Part shown: one piece after another, positions 49,108 through 58,449 of the stretch
Position numbering within the stretch: the stretch's first letter is position 1
Layout of the letters: each line of letters opens with the position of its first letter
NCBI RefSeq assembly: GCF_008086045.1
Contig: NZ_VSEY01000003.1
Location: 248,001 to 312,000 of the forward strand
DNA length: 64,000 nt
Source: Nonomuraea sp. PA05
GTDB lineage: Bacteria > Actinomycetota > Actinomycetes > Streptosporangiales > Streptosporangiaceae
Reading direction: 5' to 3'
Program-made: the position numbers and the translations under genes
Notes under the pieces: model-generated
The model's database searches: none
What the model saw: the letters and a program-made list of their open reading frames with translations, nothing else
Told to the model about the DNA's origin: nothing

Positions 49108-52100
49108 ATGCATCTGTCCACAACCCCCAGACGGCTGGTGGCGACCGCCACGCTGGCCGGTCTGACGATGGCCGGGCCGGGCTGGCCGAGCGCCGCTGCC
49201 GCCGCGGAGGAGCAGAAAACCTACATCGTGCAACTGGCCGCCGACCCCGTGGCCACGTACGAGGGTGACGTGGCCGGTCTGGCGAAGACCAAGCCAGGCG
49301 AGGGCGAGAAGATCGAGACGGGCTCCGCCGAGGTGAGCGAGTACGTCGACCACCTCAAGGGCCGGGGCGACGCCGTGCTGCGCAAGGCGGGTGGCCAGAA
49401 GCTCTACGAGTACGTCTACTCCTACGACGGCTTCGCCGCACGGATGACCGCGGGCCAGGCGGCCAAGATGCGGACGTTACCCGAGGTCATGGCGGTCACC
49501 GAGGACAGGAAGGTCTCGGTGGCGACCTCCTCGACCCCGGCCTTCCTCGGCCTGGACGACCGCGGCGGCCTGTGGGACCGGCTCGGCGGCCCCACAGGCG
49601 GCCGGAAGGGCGGAGGCGCCGGCGACGGCCTGGTCATCGGTGTGATCGACAGCGGCATCTGGGCCGGCAGCCAGAGCTTCGCCAACCCGGACGCTTCCGG
49701 GAAGCGGTACGGGCCGCTGCGCGGCTTCGCGGGCGGCTGCGCGCAGAGCAGCCCCGACCAGTCGTGGGACGCCGCGCTGTGCAACGGCAAGATCGTGGCG
49801 GCCAAGCACTTCAACGAGGGCTGGGGCGGCGACGCGGGGATCAAGGAGCAGCTCCCGTGGGAGTTCCAGTCGCCGCGCGACTACAACGGCCACGGCACGC
49901 ACACGGCCTCCACGGCGGGCGGCAACCATGACGTGACAGTGACGGGCCCCGCGGCGGGGTTCGGCAAGATCAGCGGCATCGCGCCGCGCGCCAGGATCGC
50001 CGCGTACAAGGCACTGTGGTCCACCCAGGACGCCTCGACGGCGAACGGCTACTACTCCGACCTGGTCGCCGCCATCGACCAGGCGGTGGCCGACGGCGTG
50101 GACGTGATCAACTACTCGGTCTCGGGCACCAGCACGGACCTGCTCGACCCGGCCGAGATGGCGTTCCTCGCGGCGGCCGAGGCGGGCGTGTTCGTGGCCG
50201 CGGCGGGCGGCAACGACGGGCCGGCGGCGGCCACGGTGGCGCACCCGTCCCCGTGGGTGACCACGGTCGCGGCCGGCACGCACAACCGCGGCACGCAGGG
50301 CACGGCGACGCTCGGCAACGGCGCCTCGTACTCCGGCGTCTCCGTGGCCGCCACCAAGGCGGGGCCCGCTCCGCTGATCGACGCCGCGGCGGCCGGGGTG
50401 GCCGGCGCGGACCCGGTGAAGGCGGCGCAGTGCTGGGCCGCCAGGGACAACGGCGGCACGGCGGTGCTCGACCCGGCCAAGGTCAAGGGCAAGATCGTGC
50501 TCTGCGACCGCGGGACGACGCCGCGCGTCAACAAGAGCGTCGCGGTCTCCGAGGCGGGCGGCGCCGGCGTGATCCTGACCAACACGGATGAGAACTCGCT
50601 CAACGCCGACCTGCATCCCATCCCCACCGTGCACCTCGCGGTCAAGGACCGGCAGGCCGTCAAGGACTACGCCGCCACGGCTGGCGCCACGGCCACGGTG
50701 GAGCAGGCGAAGATCACCACGGACGCGCCCGCCCCGTACGTGGCGGCGTTCTCCTCGCGCGGCCCGCTCCAGGCGGCCGGCGGCGACCTGCTCAAGCCGG
50801 ACCTGATCGCCCCCGGCCAGGACATCCTGGCCGCGTTCGCGCCGCCCGGCGCCAACGGGCTGGAGTTCAACGTCTCCAGCGGCACCTCCATGGCCGCCCC
50901 GCACGTGGCGGGCCTGGCCGCGCTGCTGAAGGACCTGAACCCGCGCTGGTCCCCGATGGCCGTCAAGTCGGCCCTGATGACCAGCGGCTACGACGTCAAG
51001 GACGGCCCGTCCACCGACCCGTCGGTCATCTTCGGCCAGGGGGCCGGGCACGTCGCTCCGAACAGCGCGGCCGACCCGGGCCTCGTCTACGACAGCGGCA
51101 TCAAGGACTGGATGGCCTTCCTGTGCGGCAGCACCAACGCCGTCGAGCCGAAGGTCTGCGACGCGCTGGCCGAGCGCGGCCACTCCTTCGACCCCAGCGA
51201 CATGAACGTGCCCTCGATCGCCGTCGGCAGGCTGCCCGGCACGCAGAAGGTGACCCGCAAGGTGACCAACGTGGGCCGCTCGACCGCCACGTACACCGCC
51301 TCCGTCACGGGCCTGGAGGGGATCGACGTCAAGGTGTCGCCGAGCCGGCTGAAGCTGCGCGCGGGGGAGACGAAGTCGTTCACGGTCACCTTCACCCGGA
51401 CGACGGCCGCGATGAACGCCTACGCGGGCGGGCAGCTCGCCTGGAAGGAGCGCAAGCACACCGTACGGGTGCCCGTCGTGGTGCGCCCGGTGCCCGAGAA
51501 GTGGGCGGCCACGTACGGCGTGGCCGGCGGCCAGGACTCGGCCGAGTTCATCGTCAACGACCCCGACGGTAAGCGGATCTACGTGACAGGCGCCAGCTAC
51601 GGCTCCACGCCCGGCCTGCTCAGCCCGAGCATCGCCACCGTCGCCTACGACGCCGCCACCGGCAAGGAGCTGTGGAGCAAGCGGTACACGGGCCCGGCGG
51701 GCAACTACGACGAGCCGTTCGCGCTGGAGCTGAGCCCTGACGGCGGCAAGCTGTTCGTGGCGGGCATCAGCGCGGGCAAGGAGAGCGGCACCGACGCCGT
51801 CACCCTCGCCTACGACCCGGCGACGGGCGAGCAGCTCTGGGAGGCCCGCTACACGGCGGCGAACGCGCACTCCGACCACGCCAACGGGATCGACGTGGCG
51901 CCCGACGGCAAGACCGCCTACGTGACCGGCATGACGACGGTCGGCGACAACGGCGAGGCCGACTACTTCGTGGCCGCCTACGACACCGCCGACGGCAAGG
52001 AGAAGTGGCAGGCCCGCTACGACGGCCCCGGCAAGGGCACCGACGACGCCCGCGTGGTCGAGCTGACCCCCGACGGGACGAAGTTGTTCGTCAGCGGCCA

Positions 52101-52848
52101 GAGCCAGGGCGAGGAGGGCACCGGCCTGTCCGACTGGGGCACGGTCGCCTACGACGCCGCCACCGGGCAGCAGCTCTGGACGGCCAGGCGGAACGGCCCG
52201 GCGAACCGCATCGACGTGCCCTCGGGCATGGCCGCCGACGCCAAGGCCGTCTACGTGACCGGCAGCATCGAGACCCAGGACACGCAGAGCGACGTGATGA
52301 CGGTCGCCTACGACGTCGCCACAGGGAAGGAGCTGTGGGCCGACCGCTACGACGGCCCGGGGCACGAGAGCGACACCCCGCACGACGTGACGCTCGCGCA
52401 GGGCAGGCTGTACGTCACCGGCAACACCACCGGCGAGGGCACCGGCTCCGACTACACCACGCTCGCCTACGACGCGGCGACCGGGCAGCGGGCCTGGGTG
52501 CAGCGCTTCGACGGGCAGGCGAAGAACGAGGACTACGCCTGGGCCGTCAGGGTGACGCCCGACGGGAGCAAGGTCGTCGTCGCCGGTCAGAGCGCCGACG
52601 ACCAGGCGAAGGGCGCCGACTACGTGACCATCGCCTACGACGCGGCGAGCGGCTCCCCGCTCTGGACGGGCCGCTACGACGGCGCGGTCGGCGCGGGTGA
52701 CAACGCCCACGGGGTGGCCGTGGACGCGACCGCCGCCGACGGGGTCCGCATCTTCGTGACGGGTTCCAGCGCGACGGGCGGCACCCCGCCGTTCGCGCTG
52801 GAGGTCGACTTCGCCACGGTGGCCTACTTCGAGCCGTGGAGTAAGTGA
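49108..52848 (+). CDS. secreted subtilisin-like protease with C-terminal propeller-like region
   Basis: 1,246 aa. A signal peptide covers about residues 1-32, with an I9-type propeptide to about 135. The S8 catalytic triad is Asp181 (VIGVIDSGIW), His262 (NGHGTHTAS) and Ser594 (SGTSMAAPH). A PA-type insert lies before the serine (about 400-545). An Fn3-like domain follows (about 700-800). From about residue 805 to the end, six or seven repeats of about 60 residues with VAYDAATGKELW and YVTG blades resemble a PQQ/WD-type beta-propeller. ATG 49108 follows AGGGGCGACG. Confidence 0.92.
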   Translation: MHLSTTPRRLVATATLAGLTMAGPGWPSAAAAAEEQKTYIVQLAADPVATYEGDVAGLAKTKPGEGEKIETGSAEVSEYVDHLKGRGDAVLRKAGGQKLYEYVYSYDGFAARMTAGQAAKMRTLPEVMAVTEDRKVSVATSSTPAFLGLDDRGGLWDRLGGPTGGRKGGGAGDGLVIGVIDSGIWAGSQSFANPDASGKRYGPLRGFAGGCAQSSPDQSWDAALCNGKIVAAKHFNEGWGGDAGIKEQLPWEFQSPRDYNGHGTHTASTAGGNHDVTVTGPAAGFGKISGIAPRARIAAYKALWSTQDASTANGYYSDLVAAIDQAVADGVDVINYSVSGTSTDLLDPAEMAFLAAAEAGVFVAAAGGNDGPAAATVAHPSPWVTTVAAGTHNRGTQGTATLGNGASYSGVSVAATKAGPAPLIDAAAAGVAGADPVKAAQCWAARDNGGTAVLDPAKVKGKIVLCDRGTTPRVNKSVAVSEAGGAGVILTNTDENSLNADLHPIPTVHLAVKDRQAVKDYAATAGATATVEQAKITTDAPAPYVAAFSSRGPLQAAGGDLLKPDLIAPGQDILAAFAPPGANGLEFNVSSGTSMAAPHVAGLAALLKDLNPRWSPMAVKSALMTSGYDVKDGPSTDPSVIFGQGAGHVAPNSAADPGLVYDSGIKDWMAFLCGSTNAVEPKVCDALAERGHSFDPSDMNVPSIAVGRLPGTQKVTRKVTNVGRSTATYTASVTGLEGIDVKVSPSRLKLRAGETKSFTVTFTRTTAAMNAYAGGQLAWKERKHTVRVPVVVRPVPEKWAATYGVAGGQDSAEFIVNDPDGKRIYVTGASYGSTPGLLSPSIATVAYDAATGKELWSKRYTGPAGNYDEPFALELSPDGGKLFVAGISAGKESGTDAVTLAYDPATGEQLWEARYTAANAHSDHANGIDVAPDGKTAYVTGMTTVGDNGEADYFVAAYDTADGKEKWQARYDGPGKGTDDARVVELTPDGTKLFVSGQSQGEEGTGLSDWGTVAYDAATGQQLWTARRNGPANRIDVPSGMAADAKAVYVTGSIETQDTQSDVMTVAYDVATGKELWADRYDGPGHESDTPHDVTLAQGRLYVTGNTTGEGTGSDYTTLAYDAATGQRAWVQRFDGQAKNEDYAWAVRVTPDGSKVVVAGQSADDQAKGADYVTIAYDAASGSPLWTGRYDGAVGAGDNAHGVAVDATAADGVRIFVTGSSATGGTPPFALEVDFATVAYFEPWSK

Positions 52849-52861
52849 CCTTCTGACGAGA

Positions 52862-52895
52862 GGAAGCGCCCCCCGGGATATCGGGGGGCGCTTCC
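52862..52895 (+). terminator. terminator of the subtilase gene
   Basis: Perfect 14-bp stem GGAAGCGCCCCCCG/CGGGGGGCGCTTCC with a six-base loop GGATAT, 14 bp after the stop. No T-run follows, as is usual here, but the stem is very stable. Confidence 0.85.
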
Positions 52896-52967
52896 GCCGT
52901 TTCAGCGGCGATCACCGTGGGTAAGGGTCGGGTTGATTCTGAGCTGCCTGATCTTCAGGAGCCCCAG

Positions 52968-53309
52968 ATGTCCCGTATCACGCTCACTCCCGCGGCCCGT
53001 GAGGCCCTCCGCGACGGAGAAGTGGTCTTCTTCGACTGGCATGTCACCGGCCTCTGCTGCGCGGACGCGGGGGAGTTCTCGGTCAGGGCGTTGAGCCGAG
53101 CCAGGCTGCCCAGGCGGGCCCGCCCGCTGAGTCGGTCAGAGCCGGTGTACGCCCATCCCATCGCCTGGTTGCACCTCGCCGACCTTCCCGTGACGATCGA
53201 CTGCCGCCCGCTGTGGCGCTGGCGGCGCTTCACCTCCGATCTGCCGCCGGACGCCGGTCTGCGCTGCTGCCTGGGGCGCCCTCTATATGGCCCTCTTCAC
53301 GGGAGGTAA
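52968..53309 (+). CDS. hypothetical cysteine-containing protein upstream of cstA
   Basis: 113 aa, not recognised. It has paired cysteines in TGLCCADAGEFSVR, a cysteine in IDCRPLWRW and another pair in LRCCLGRPLYG, a pattern that could bind metal or an iron-sulfur cluster. No signal peptide or membrane segment. CAGGAG lies seven bases before the ATG. It ends three bases before the cstA start, and the cstA ribosome-binding site lies inside its last codons, so the two genes are coupled and probably work together. Confidence 0.7.
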   Translation: MSRITLTPAAREALRDGEVVFFDWHVTGLCCADAGEFSVRALSRARLPRRARPLSRSEPVYAHPIAWLHLADLPVTIDCRPLWRWRRFTSDLPPDAGLRCCLGRPLYGPLHGR

Positions 53310-53312
53310 CCG

Positions 53313-55439
53313 GTGAAGCTGCGTTCCATCATCATCTGGACGGCGGTGGCGCTCGTCGGCGCCGTGGGGTGGGCGGTGCTCGCCCTGTCCAGGGGCGAGA
53401 ACGTCAACGCGGTGTGGCTGCTGTGCGCCGCGCTCGGCTCGTACGCCATCGCCTACCGGTTCTATGCCCGCTTCATCGTGCGCAAGGTGCTGCGTGCCGA
53501 CGACCGCAGAGCAACCCCGGCGGAGCGGCTCGACAACGGCATCGACTATCAGCCGACCGACCGCCGGATCCTGTTCGGCCACCACTTCGCCGCGATCGCC
53601 GGGGCGGGGCCGCTGGTCGGGCCGGTGCTGGCGGCCCAGATGGGCTACCTGCCAGGCACCATCTGGATCATCGCCGGCGTGATCTTCGCCGGCGCGGTGC
53701 AGGACATGGTGATCCTGTTCTTCTCCATGCGCCGCAACGGCAGGAGCCTCGGGCAGATGGCCCGCGAGGAGATCGGCCCGGTCGGCGGGGCGGCGGCGCT
53801 CATCGCGGTCTTCGCCATCATGATCATCCTGCTGGCGGTGCTGGCGCTGGTCGTGGTGAACGCGCTGGCGCAGTCGCCGTGGGGCGTCTTCTCCATCGCG
53901 ATGACGATCCCGATCGCCCTGTTCATGGGTTTCTACCTGCGGGTGCTGCGGCCCGGCCGGGTCGTCGAGGTCACGGTCATCGGGGTCGCGCTGCTGCTCC
54001 TGGCGATCGTGGCGGGCGGCTGGGTGCAGGAGTCGAGCTGGGCGCCGTTCTTCACGCTGAGCCCGTCGGCGCTGGCGCTGTGGCTGATCGCGTACGGGTT
54101 CGTCGCGGCCGTGCTGCCCGTGTGGATGCTGCTCGCCCCGCGCGACTATCTGTCGACCTTCATGAAGATCGGCACCATCGTGCTGATCGCGATCGGCATC
54201 GCGATCACCGCGCCGCCGCTGCAGACCACGGCGTTCACCGACTTCGCCTTCACCGGCAAGGGCCCGGTCTTCGCCGGGTCGCTGTTCCCGTTCGTGTTCA
54301 TCATCATCGCCTGCGGGGCGCTGTCCGGGTTCCACTCGCTGATCTCGTCCGGCACGACGCCCAAGATGATCCAGAAGGAGACCCAGGTCCGCATGATCGG
54401 CTACGGCTCCATGCTGATGGAGTCGTTCGTGGCGGTCATGGCGATCACCGCGGCCTGCGTGCTGACCCCCGGCCTCTACTTCGCGATGAACTCCCCGGCG
54501 GGGGTGCTCGGCCCGACCGTCCAGACCGCCGCCGAGGCGGTCACCAACATGGGCTTCGTCATCACGCCCCAGGATCTGCAGGCCGCCGCGGCGGCCGTGC
54601 AGGAGGAGACGCTGATCGCCAGGACGGGCGGCGCGCCCACGCTGGCCGTGGGCATCTCGCAGATCTTCTCCGGCTTCCTCGGCGGGGCGGCGCTGCAGGC
54701 GTTCTGGTACCACTTCGCGATCATGTTCGAGGCGCTGTTCATCCTCACCACCGTGGACGCCGGCACGCGGGTGGGGCGGTTCATGCTCCAGGACACCCTG
54801 GGCAACCTGTGGAAGCCGATCTCCCGGGTGAGCTGGTGGCCAGGCCTGGTGGTGACCAGCGCCGTGGTCGTGGCCGCCTGGGGATACTTCCTCTACCAGG
54901 GCGTCAACGACCCGCTCGGCGGCATCAACCAGCTCTTCCCGCTGTTCGGCATCGCCAACCAGTTGCTGGCCGCCGTGGCGCTCACCGTGGCCACGACCCT
55001 GCTGATCAAGAGCGGGCGGCTCAAATGGGCCTGGGTGACGGGCGTGCCGCTGGCCTGGGACGCGGCGGTCACGCTGACCGCCAGCTACCAGAAGGTGTTC
55101 TCGCCCGACCCGACGCTCGGCTTCTTCGCCCAGCGCGACCGCTACCAGACGGCGCTCGACCAGGGGCAGCTCCTCGCGCCGGCCAAGACGACCGACGCGA
55201 TGCGGCAGATCGTCGTCAACTCCACCGTGGACGGCATCCTGGCGGCGCTGTTCGCGGTCCTGATCATCGTGGTGATCCTCGACGCCGCCCGCGTGTGGAT
55301 GAAGGCGATCAGAGCCAGGGAGCCGCTGCCCAGCACGGAGGCGCCGTTCGAGGAGTCGAAGATCTACGCCCCGGCCGGGCTCATCGCCACCAGGGAGGAG
55401 AAGGAGGCGATGGCGAAGGCGTCGTCATCGAGCGGTTAG
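53313..55439 (+). CDS. cstA: carbon starvation protein A, peptide/pyruvate transporter
   Basis: 708 aa with about sixteen hydrophobic segments. Typical blocks are RATPAERLDNGIDYQPTDRR, LFGHHFAAIAGAGPLVGPVL, then GFHSLISSGTTPKMI, and NQLLAAVALTVATTLLI near the C terminus. CstA-family proteins take up pyruvate or peptides, and are induced by carbon starvation in enteric bacteria. GTG start at 53313. The last 15 bases overlap the convergent tenA gene. Confidence 0.93.
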   Translation: MKLRSIIIWTAVALVGAVGWAVLALSRGENVNAVWLLCAALGSYAIAYRFYARFIVRKVLRADDRRATPAERLDNGIDYQPTDRRILFGHHFAAIAGAGPLVGPVLAAQMGYLPGTIWIIAGVIFAGAVQDMVILFFSMRRNGRSLGQMAREEIGPVGGAAALIAVFAIMIILLAVLALVVVNALAQSPWGVFSIAMTIPIALFMGFYLRVLRPGRVVEVTVIGVALLLLAIVAGGWVQESSWAPFFTLSPSALALWLIAYGFVAAVLPVWMLLAPRDYLSTFMKIGTIVLIAIGIAITAPPLQTTAFTDFAFTGKGPVFAGSLFPFVFIIIACGALSGFHSLISSGTTPKMIQKETQVRMIGYGSMLMESFVAVMAITAACVLTPGLYFAMNSPAGVLGPTVQTAAEAVTNMGFVITPQDLQAAAAAVQEETLIARTGGAPTLAVGISQIFSGFLGGAALQAFWYHFAIMFEALFILTTVDAGTRVGRFMLQDTLGNLWKPISRVSWWPGLVVTSAVVVAAWGYFLYQGVNDPLGGINQLFPLFGIANQLLAAVALTVATTLLIKSGRLKWAWVTGVPLAWDAAVTLTASYQKVFSPDPTLGFFAQRDRYQTALDQGQLLAPAKTTDAMRQIVVNSTVDGILAALFAVLIIVVILDAARVWMKAIRAREPLPSTEAPFEESKIYAPAGLIATREEKEAMAKASSSSG

Positions 55440-56093
55440 CCACCGCTCCGTCGGCCAGGCCTCGCGCCGCCACGCGCTGTCCCAGAACATCCACTCGTAC
55501 GCCGCCGCCCGGCAGTACGCCCGCGCCATCGCCTCGCGGGTGTCCGGCCCCGCGGCGGCGGCGAGCCGGTCGGCGATGGCCTTGGCCTGCTCGACGGAGG
55601 CCGCGAAGCCGGGGTCGGCGTAGGTGGAGATCCACTTGCCGTACGGGTGGCCGCCGGTGTCGCCGGCCCGCTTCAGCAGGGCGGCGCCGACGTCCTGGTA
55701 GATCCAGAAGCACGGCAGCACCGCCGCCACGATCTCCGGGTAGGGCGCGCTCAGCGCGGTGGCCTGCAAGTACGACGCGTAAGCCAGGCAGGTCGGCGAG
55801 GTCGGGCCCGAGGCGTCGAGCTCCTCGATGTACCCGGCGTGCAGCAGGCGCTCGGCCGCCAGCGCCGTGTGCGCGCTCTGCGCCCAGAAAGCGGCGTCGT
55901 CAGGCGTGGTGGCCCGCACCGAGGCGGTGGCCAGCACCTTGGCGAACGCCTCCAGGTAGCGGGCGTCCTGCACCATGTAGAACCCGAACCGCTCGCGGTC
56001 GAGGGTGCCGTCGCCGAGGGCGGTGATGAAGGGGTGCTCGTGGACGGCGCGCATCAGCTCGGCCGTGCGCTGCCAGACGTCGTCGCAGAACAT
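55425..56093 (-). CDS. tenA: TenA family thiaminase II / aminopyrimidine salvage enzyme
   Basis: 222 aa, all-helical TenA fold. VLPCFWIYQDVGAALL holds the active-site cysteine and AAYEWMFWDSAW the catalytic glutamate. TenA hydrolyses aminopyrimidine breakdown products of thiamin to HMP, which ThiD then phosphorylates. It begins seven bases after the thiD stop, so both are under the TPP riboswitch upstream of thiD. It overlaps the end of cstA by 15 bp on the opposite strand. Confidence 0.9.
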   Translation of the reverse strand: MFCDDVWQRTAELMRAVHEHPFITALGDGTLDRERFGFYMVQDARYLEAFAKVLATASVRATTPDDAAFWAQSAHTALAAERLLHAGYIEELDASGPTSPTCLAYASYLQATALSAPYPEIVAAVLPCFWIYQDVGAALLKRAGDTGGHPYGKWISTYADPGFAASVEQAKAIADRLAAAAGPDTREAMARAYCRAAAYEWMFWDSAWRREAWPTERWLTAR

Positions 56094-56100
56094 GCCGCCC

Positions 56101-56904
56101 CTACCAGATCGCGTGGAAGTGGTGGACGGGGCCGTGGCCCGAGCCGACGTGCAGGCTGTCGGCCGCGCGCAGCGCCTCGGTCAGGTAGGTCTTGGCCGCC
56201 CGCACCGCGCCCGCCCAGTCGTCGTGACGGGGGCGCAGCGCCGCGATGGCCGACGACAGCGTGCAGCCCGTGCCGTGCGTGTTCTTCGTGTCCACGCGGG
56301 GCGCGGCCAGCTCGATCGTGCCCTCCGGCGTCGCCAGCACGTCCACGCAGGTGTCGCCGTCGAGGTGGCCGCCCTTGAGCAGCACCTGCCGCGCGCCCAG
56401 CGCCCGCAGCCGCGCCGCCTGCTCGTGCATCGCGGCCAGGCTCCCGGCCGGCTCCTCGCCGAGCAGGTCGGCCGCCTCCGGCAGGTTGGGCGTGATGAGA
56501 TCGACGCGGGGCAGCAGGGTCTCGCGCAGCGCCGCCACCGCGTCGGCGGGCAGCAGCCGGTCGCCGCTCTTGGCCACCATGACCGGGTCGAGCACGACGT
56601 AGGCGGGCCGGTAGGTGTCGAGCGCCGCCGCCACCGCCTTGATCAGCGCCGCGTTGCCCAGCATGCCGATCTTCACGGCGTCGGCGGGCACGTCGGTCAG
56701 CAGCGTGTCGAGCTGCTCGGCCACGAACGCGGCCGGCACCTCGTGGATGCCGGTCACGCCGGTGGTGGTCTGCGCGACCAGCGCGGTGACGACGGTCATG
56801 CCGTACGCGCCGAGCGCGGAGAAGGTCTTCAGGTCGGCCTGGATCCCGGCGCCGCCGCTGGGATCGGTGCCCGCGATGGACAGGACTTTGGGAACAGCGC
56901 TCAC
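56101..56904 (-). CDS. thiD: hydroxymethylpyrimidine/phosphomethylpyrimidine kinase
   Basis: 267 aa ribokinase-fold HMP(-P) kinase of thiamin synthesis. The N terminus SIAGTDPSGGAGIQADLKTF is diagnostic; KNTHGTGCTLSSAIAALRP contains the anion hole and catalytic region, and VVLDPVMVAKSGD is conserved. GTG start at 56904, ten bases after AAGGGA, which is itself the last conserved element of the TPP aptamer. Cotranscribed with tenA. Together they salvage and phosphorylate HMP. Confidence 0.95.
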   Translation of the reverse strand: MSAVPKVLSIAGTDPSGGAGIQADLKTFSALGAYGMTVVTALVAQTTTGVTGIHEVPAAFVAEQLDTLLTDVPADAVKIGMLGNAALIKAVAAALDTYRPAYVVLDPVMVAKSGDRLLPADAVAALRETLLPRVDLITPNLPEAADLLGEEPAGSLAAMHEQAARLRALGARQVLLKGGHLDGDTCVDVLATPEGTIELAAPRVDTKNTHGTGCTLSSAIAALRPRHDDWAGAVRAAKTYLTEALRAADSLHVGSGHGPVHHFHAIW

Positions 56905-56909
56905 GGCCG

Positions 56910-56989
56910 TGACGTCCCTTCGCTAGTCCGAACTAGATCAGGTTCGACGGGTGTGATCTCAGCCCGGCCTTCCCGGGCACCCCGCGTCA
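56910..56989 (-). promoter_or_regulatory. TPP riboswitch (THI element)
   Basis: The minus strand contains GGGGTGCC, GGGCTGAGA, then ACCCGTCGAACCTGATC and the end GCGAAGGGA, in the order of the TPP aptamer. TGACG/CGTCA closes P1. Only five bases separate the aptamer from the thiD GTG, and its GAAGGGA end is also the best ribosome-binding site, so TPP binding would block translation directly without a separate expression platform. Confidence 0.93.
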
Positions 56990-57009
56990 TCGGCCACAAT
57001 AACAGGCGC

Positions 57010-58308
57010 TCAGACCTCGACGGCGTGGGCCTCCCGGGTGGTGGCGGCGCGGGTGGCCAGATAGGTGGCCACGATGGTGATCAGCCCGGCCGCGATCATG
57101 TAGGGCGGGATGCCGACGATGGCGCTGCCCGCCGCCGCCTGCAGCGAGGTCAGGATCACCGGGGCGAAGCCGCCGCCGAGCATGCCGCCGATCTGGTAGC
57201 CGAGCGAGGCGCCGCTGTAGCGGACGCGGGCGCTGAACATGTCGGCGAACAGGGCAGCGAGCGGCCCGTACATGGCGGGGTGGATGACCGACAAACCGAG
57301 GATCGTGGCCAGGGCCAGCACGAGCGGCGAGCCCGTGTCGATGAGCAGGAAGAACGGGTAGGCGTACAGGATGAAGGCGATGGTGCCGCCCAGGAACACC
57401 TTGCGGCGGCCGATCCGGTCCGACAGCGCCGCGAACGCCGGGATCGTGATCACCTCCAGGGCGGCGGCGATGGAGACGATGAGCAGCACCGTGCCGCGCT
57501 CCATCTTCAGCTCGGTGGTGGCGTAGGTGAGGATGTACGTGCCGAACAGATAGAACTGCAGGAACGGCGCGATGCAGGCGCCGAAGGCCAGCAGCAGGTT
57601 CTTCGGGTGGCGGCGGATGGCCTCGACCACCGGCAGCCGCGCCTGCCCGCCCGACTGCTTGACCTTCTCGAAGTCGGGCGTCTCCGCCAGCCGCAGCCGG
57701 ATCAACAGGCCGACCAGCAGCAACGCCACGCTGCACAGGAACGGCACCCGCCAGCCCCAGCTCATGAAGTCGTCCTTGGGGAGCAGCGAGACCAGGGCGA
57801 ACGCGGCAGAGGCGAGCACCAGCCCGGCGGGCGCGCCGGACTGCGGCCAGCTCCCGTGGTAGCCGCGCCGGTTCTCGGGCGAGTGTTCGACCGCCATCAG
57901 CACGGCGCCGCCCCACTCGCCGCCGACCGCGAAACCCTGCAGCAGCCGCAGCACGACCAGCAGGACGGGCGCGAGCACGCCGAGTGAGTCGTAGGTGGGC
58001 AGCAGGCCGATCAGGAACGTGGCCGCGCCCATGATGAACAGGCTCAGGACCAGCATCGACTTGCGGCCGAGCCGGTCGCCGAAGTGGCCGAAGACGATCC
58101 CGCCCAGCGGGCGGACCACGAAGCCGGCGCCGAAGACCGCGAAGGCGGCGAGCGTGCCGGCGACGTCGGAGAACGTCGGGAAGAAGAGTTGGTTGAAGAT
58201 CAGCGCGGCGGCCGTGCCGTAGATGAAGAAGTCGTACCACTCGATGGTGGTGCCGATGAAGCTGGCGAGCACGACCTGCCTGATCGGTTGCTGGTTCTGG
58301 GGGGTCAC
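57010..58308 (-). CDS. MFS transporter, metabolite:H+ symporter (MHS) family
   Basis: 432 aa with twelve hydrophobic segments. The start FIGTTIEWYDFFIYGTAAAL and the loop FGHFGDRLGRKSMLVLSLF are the MHS signatures shared with ShiA, KgtP and ProP. The family imports organic acids such as shikimate, 2-oxoglutarate or citrate-like compounds. GTG 58308 has GAGAGG upstream; the open frame to 58401 is less likely. It is divergent from the catabolic operon, and twin operator-like boxes lie in the shared 177-bp gap, so it probably imports the substrate of that operon. Confidence 0.88.
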   Translation of the reverse strand: MTPQNQQPIRQVVLASFIGTTIEWYDFFIYGTAAALIFNQLFFPTFSDVAGTLAAFAVFGAGFVVRPLGGIVFGHFGDRLGRKSMLVLSLFIMGAATFLIGLLPTYDSLGVLAPVLLVVLRLLQGFAVGGEWGGAVLMAVEHSPENRRGYHGSWPQSGAPAGLVLASAAFALVSLLPKDDFMSWGWRVPFLCSVALLLVGLLIRLRLAETPDFEKVKQSGGQARLPVVEAIRRHPKNLLLAFGACIAPFLQFYLFGTYILTYATTELKMERGTVLLIVSIAAALEVITIPAFAALSDRIGRRKVFLGGTIAFILYAYPFFLLIDTGSPLVLALATILGLSVIHPAMYGPLAALFADMFSARVRYSGASLGYQIGGMLGGGFAPVILTSLQAAAGSAIVGIPPYMIAAGLITIVATYLATRAATTREAHAVEV

Positions 58309-58374
58309 AGGCGCTGCCTCTCTGCGTTGCACCGCGTCGCACGATGGGGTGCCGGAGCGTGTGAGGAGCGAGTG

Positions 58375-58389
58375 TATGCAACGGTATCC
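58375..58389. promoter_or_regulatory. operator box 1 of the catabolic divergon
   Basis: TATGCAACGGTATCC, matching box 2 at 58450-58464 in 13 of 15 positions in the same orientation. It is on the transporter side of the divergent promoters. No regulator gene is next to it in the window. Confidence 0.6.
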
Positions 58390-58417
58390 CGATATTGTCA
58401 ATGGTTGGCCGCCGTAG

Positions 58418-58447
58418 TTGACACGAACCCCGATGAGTGGATATCTC
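58418..58447 (+). promoter_or_regulatory. promoter of the catabolic operon
   Basis: Perfect -35 TTGACA (58418-58423), then 17 or 18 bases to ATATCT or TATCTC (58441-58447) as a weak -10. It is 38 bp upstream of the first gene. Box 2 begins three bases after the -10, over the transcription start, which suggests repression. Confidence 0.6.
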
Positions 58448-58449
58448 CG

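Noticed and set aside
49477..52710. A 1,077-codon open frame antisense to the subtilase
   Set aside because: High-GC codon bias keeps the antisense frame open. The product is low-complexity (Arg, Gly, Val, Asp rich) and the plus-strand protease is unmistakable.
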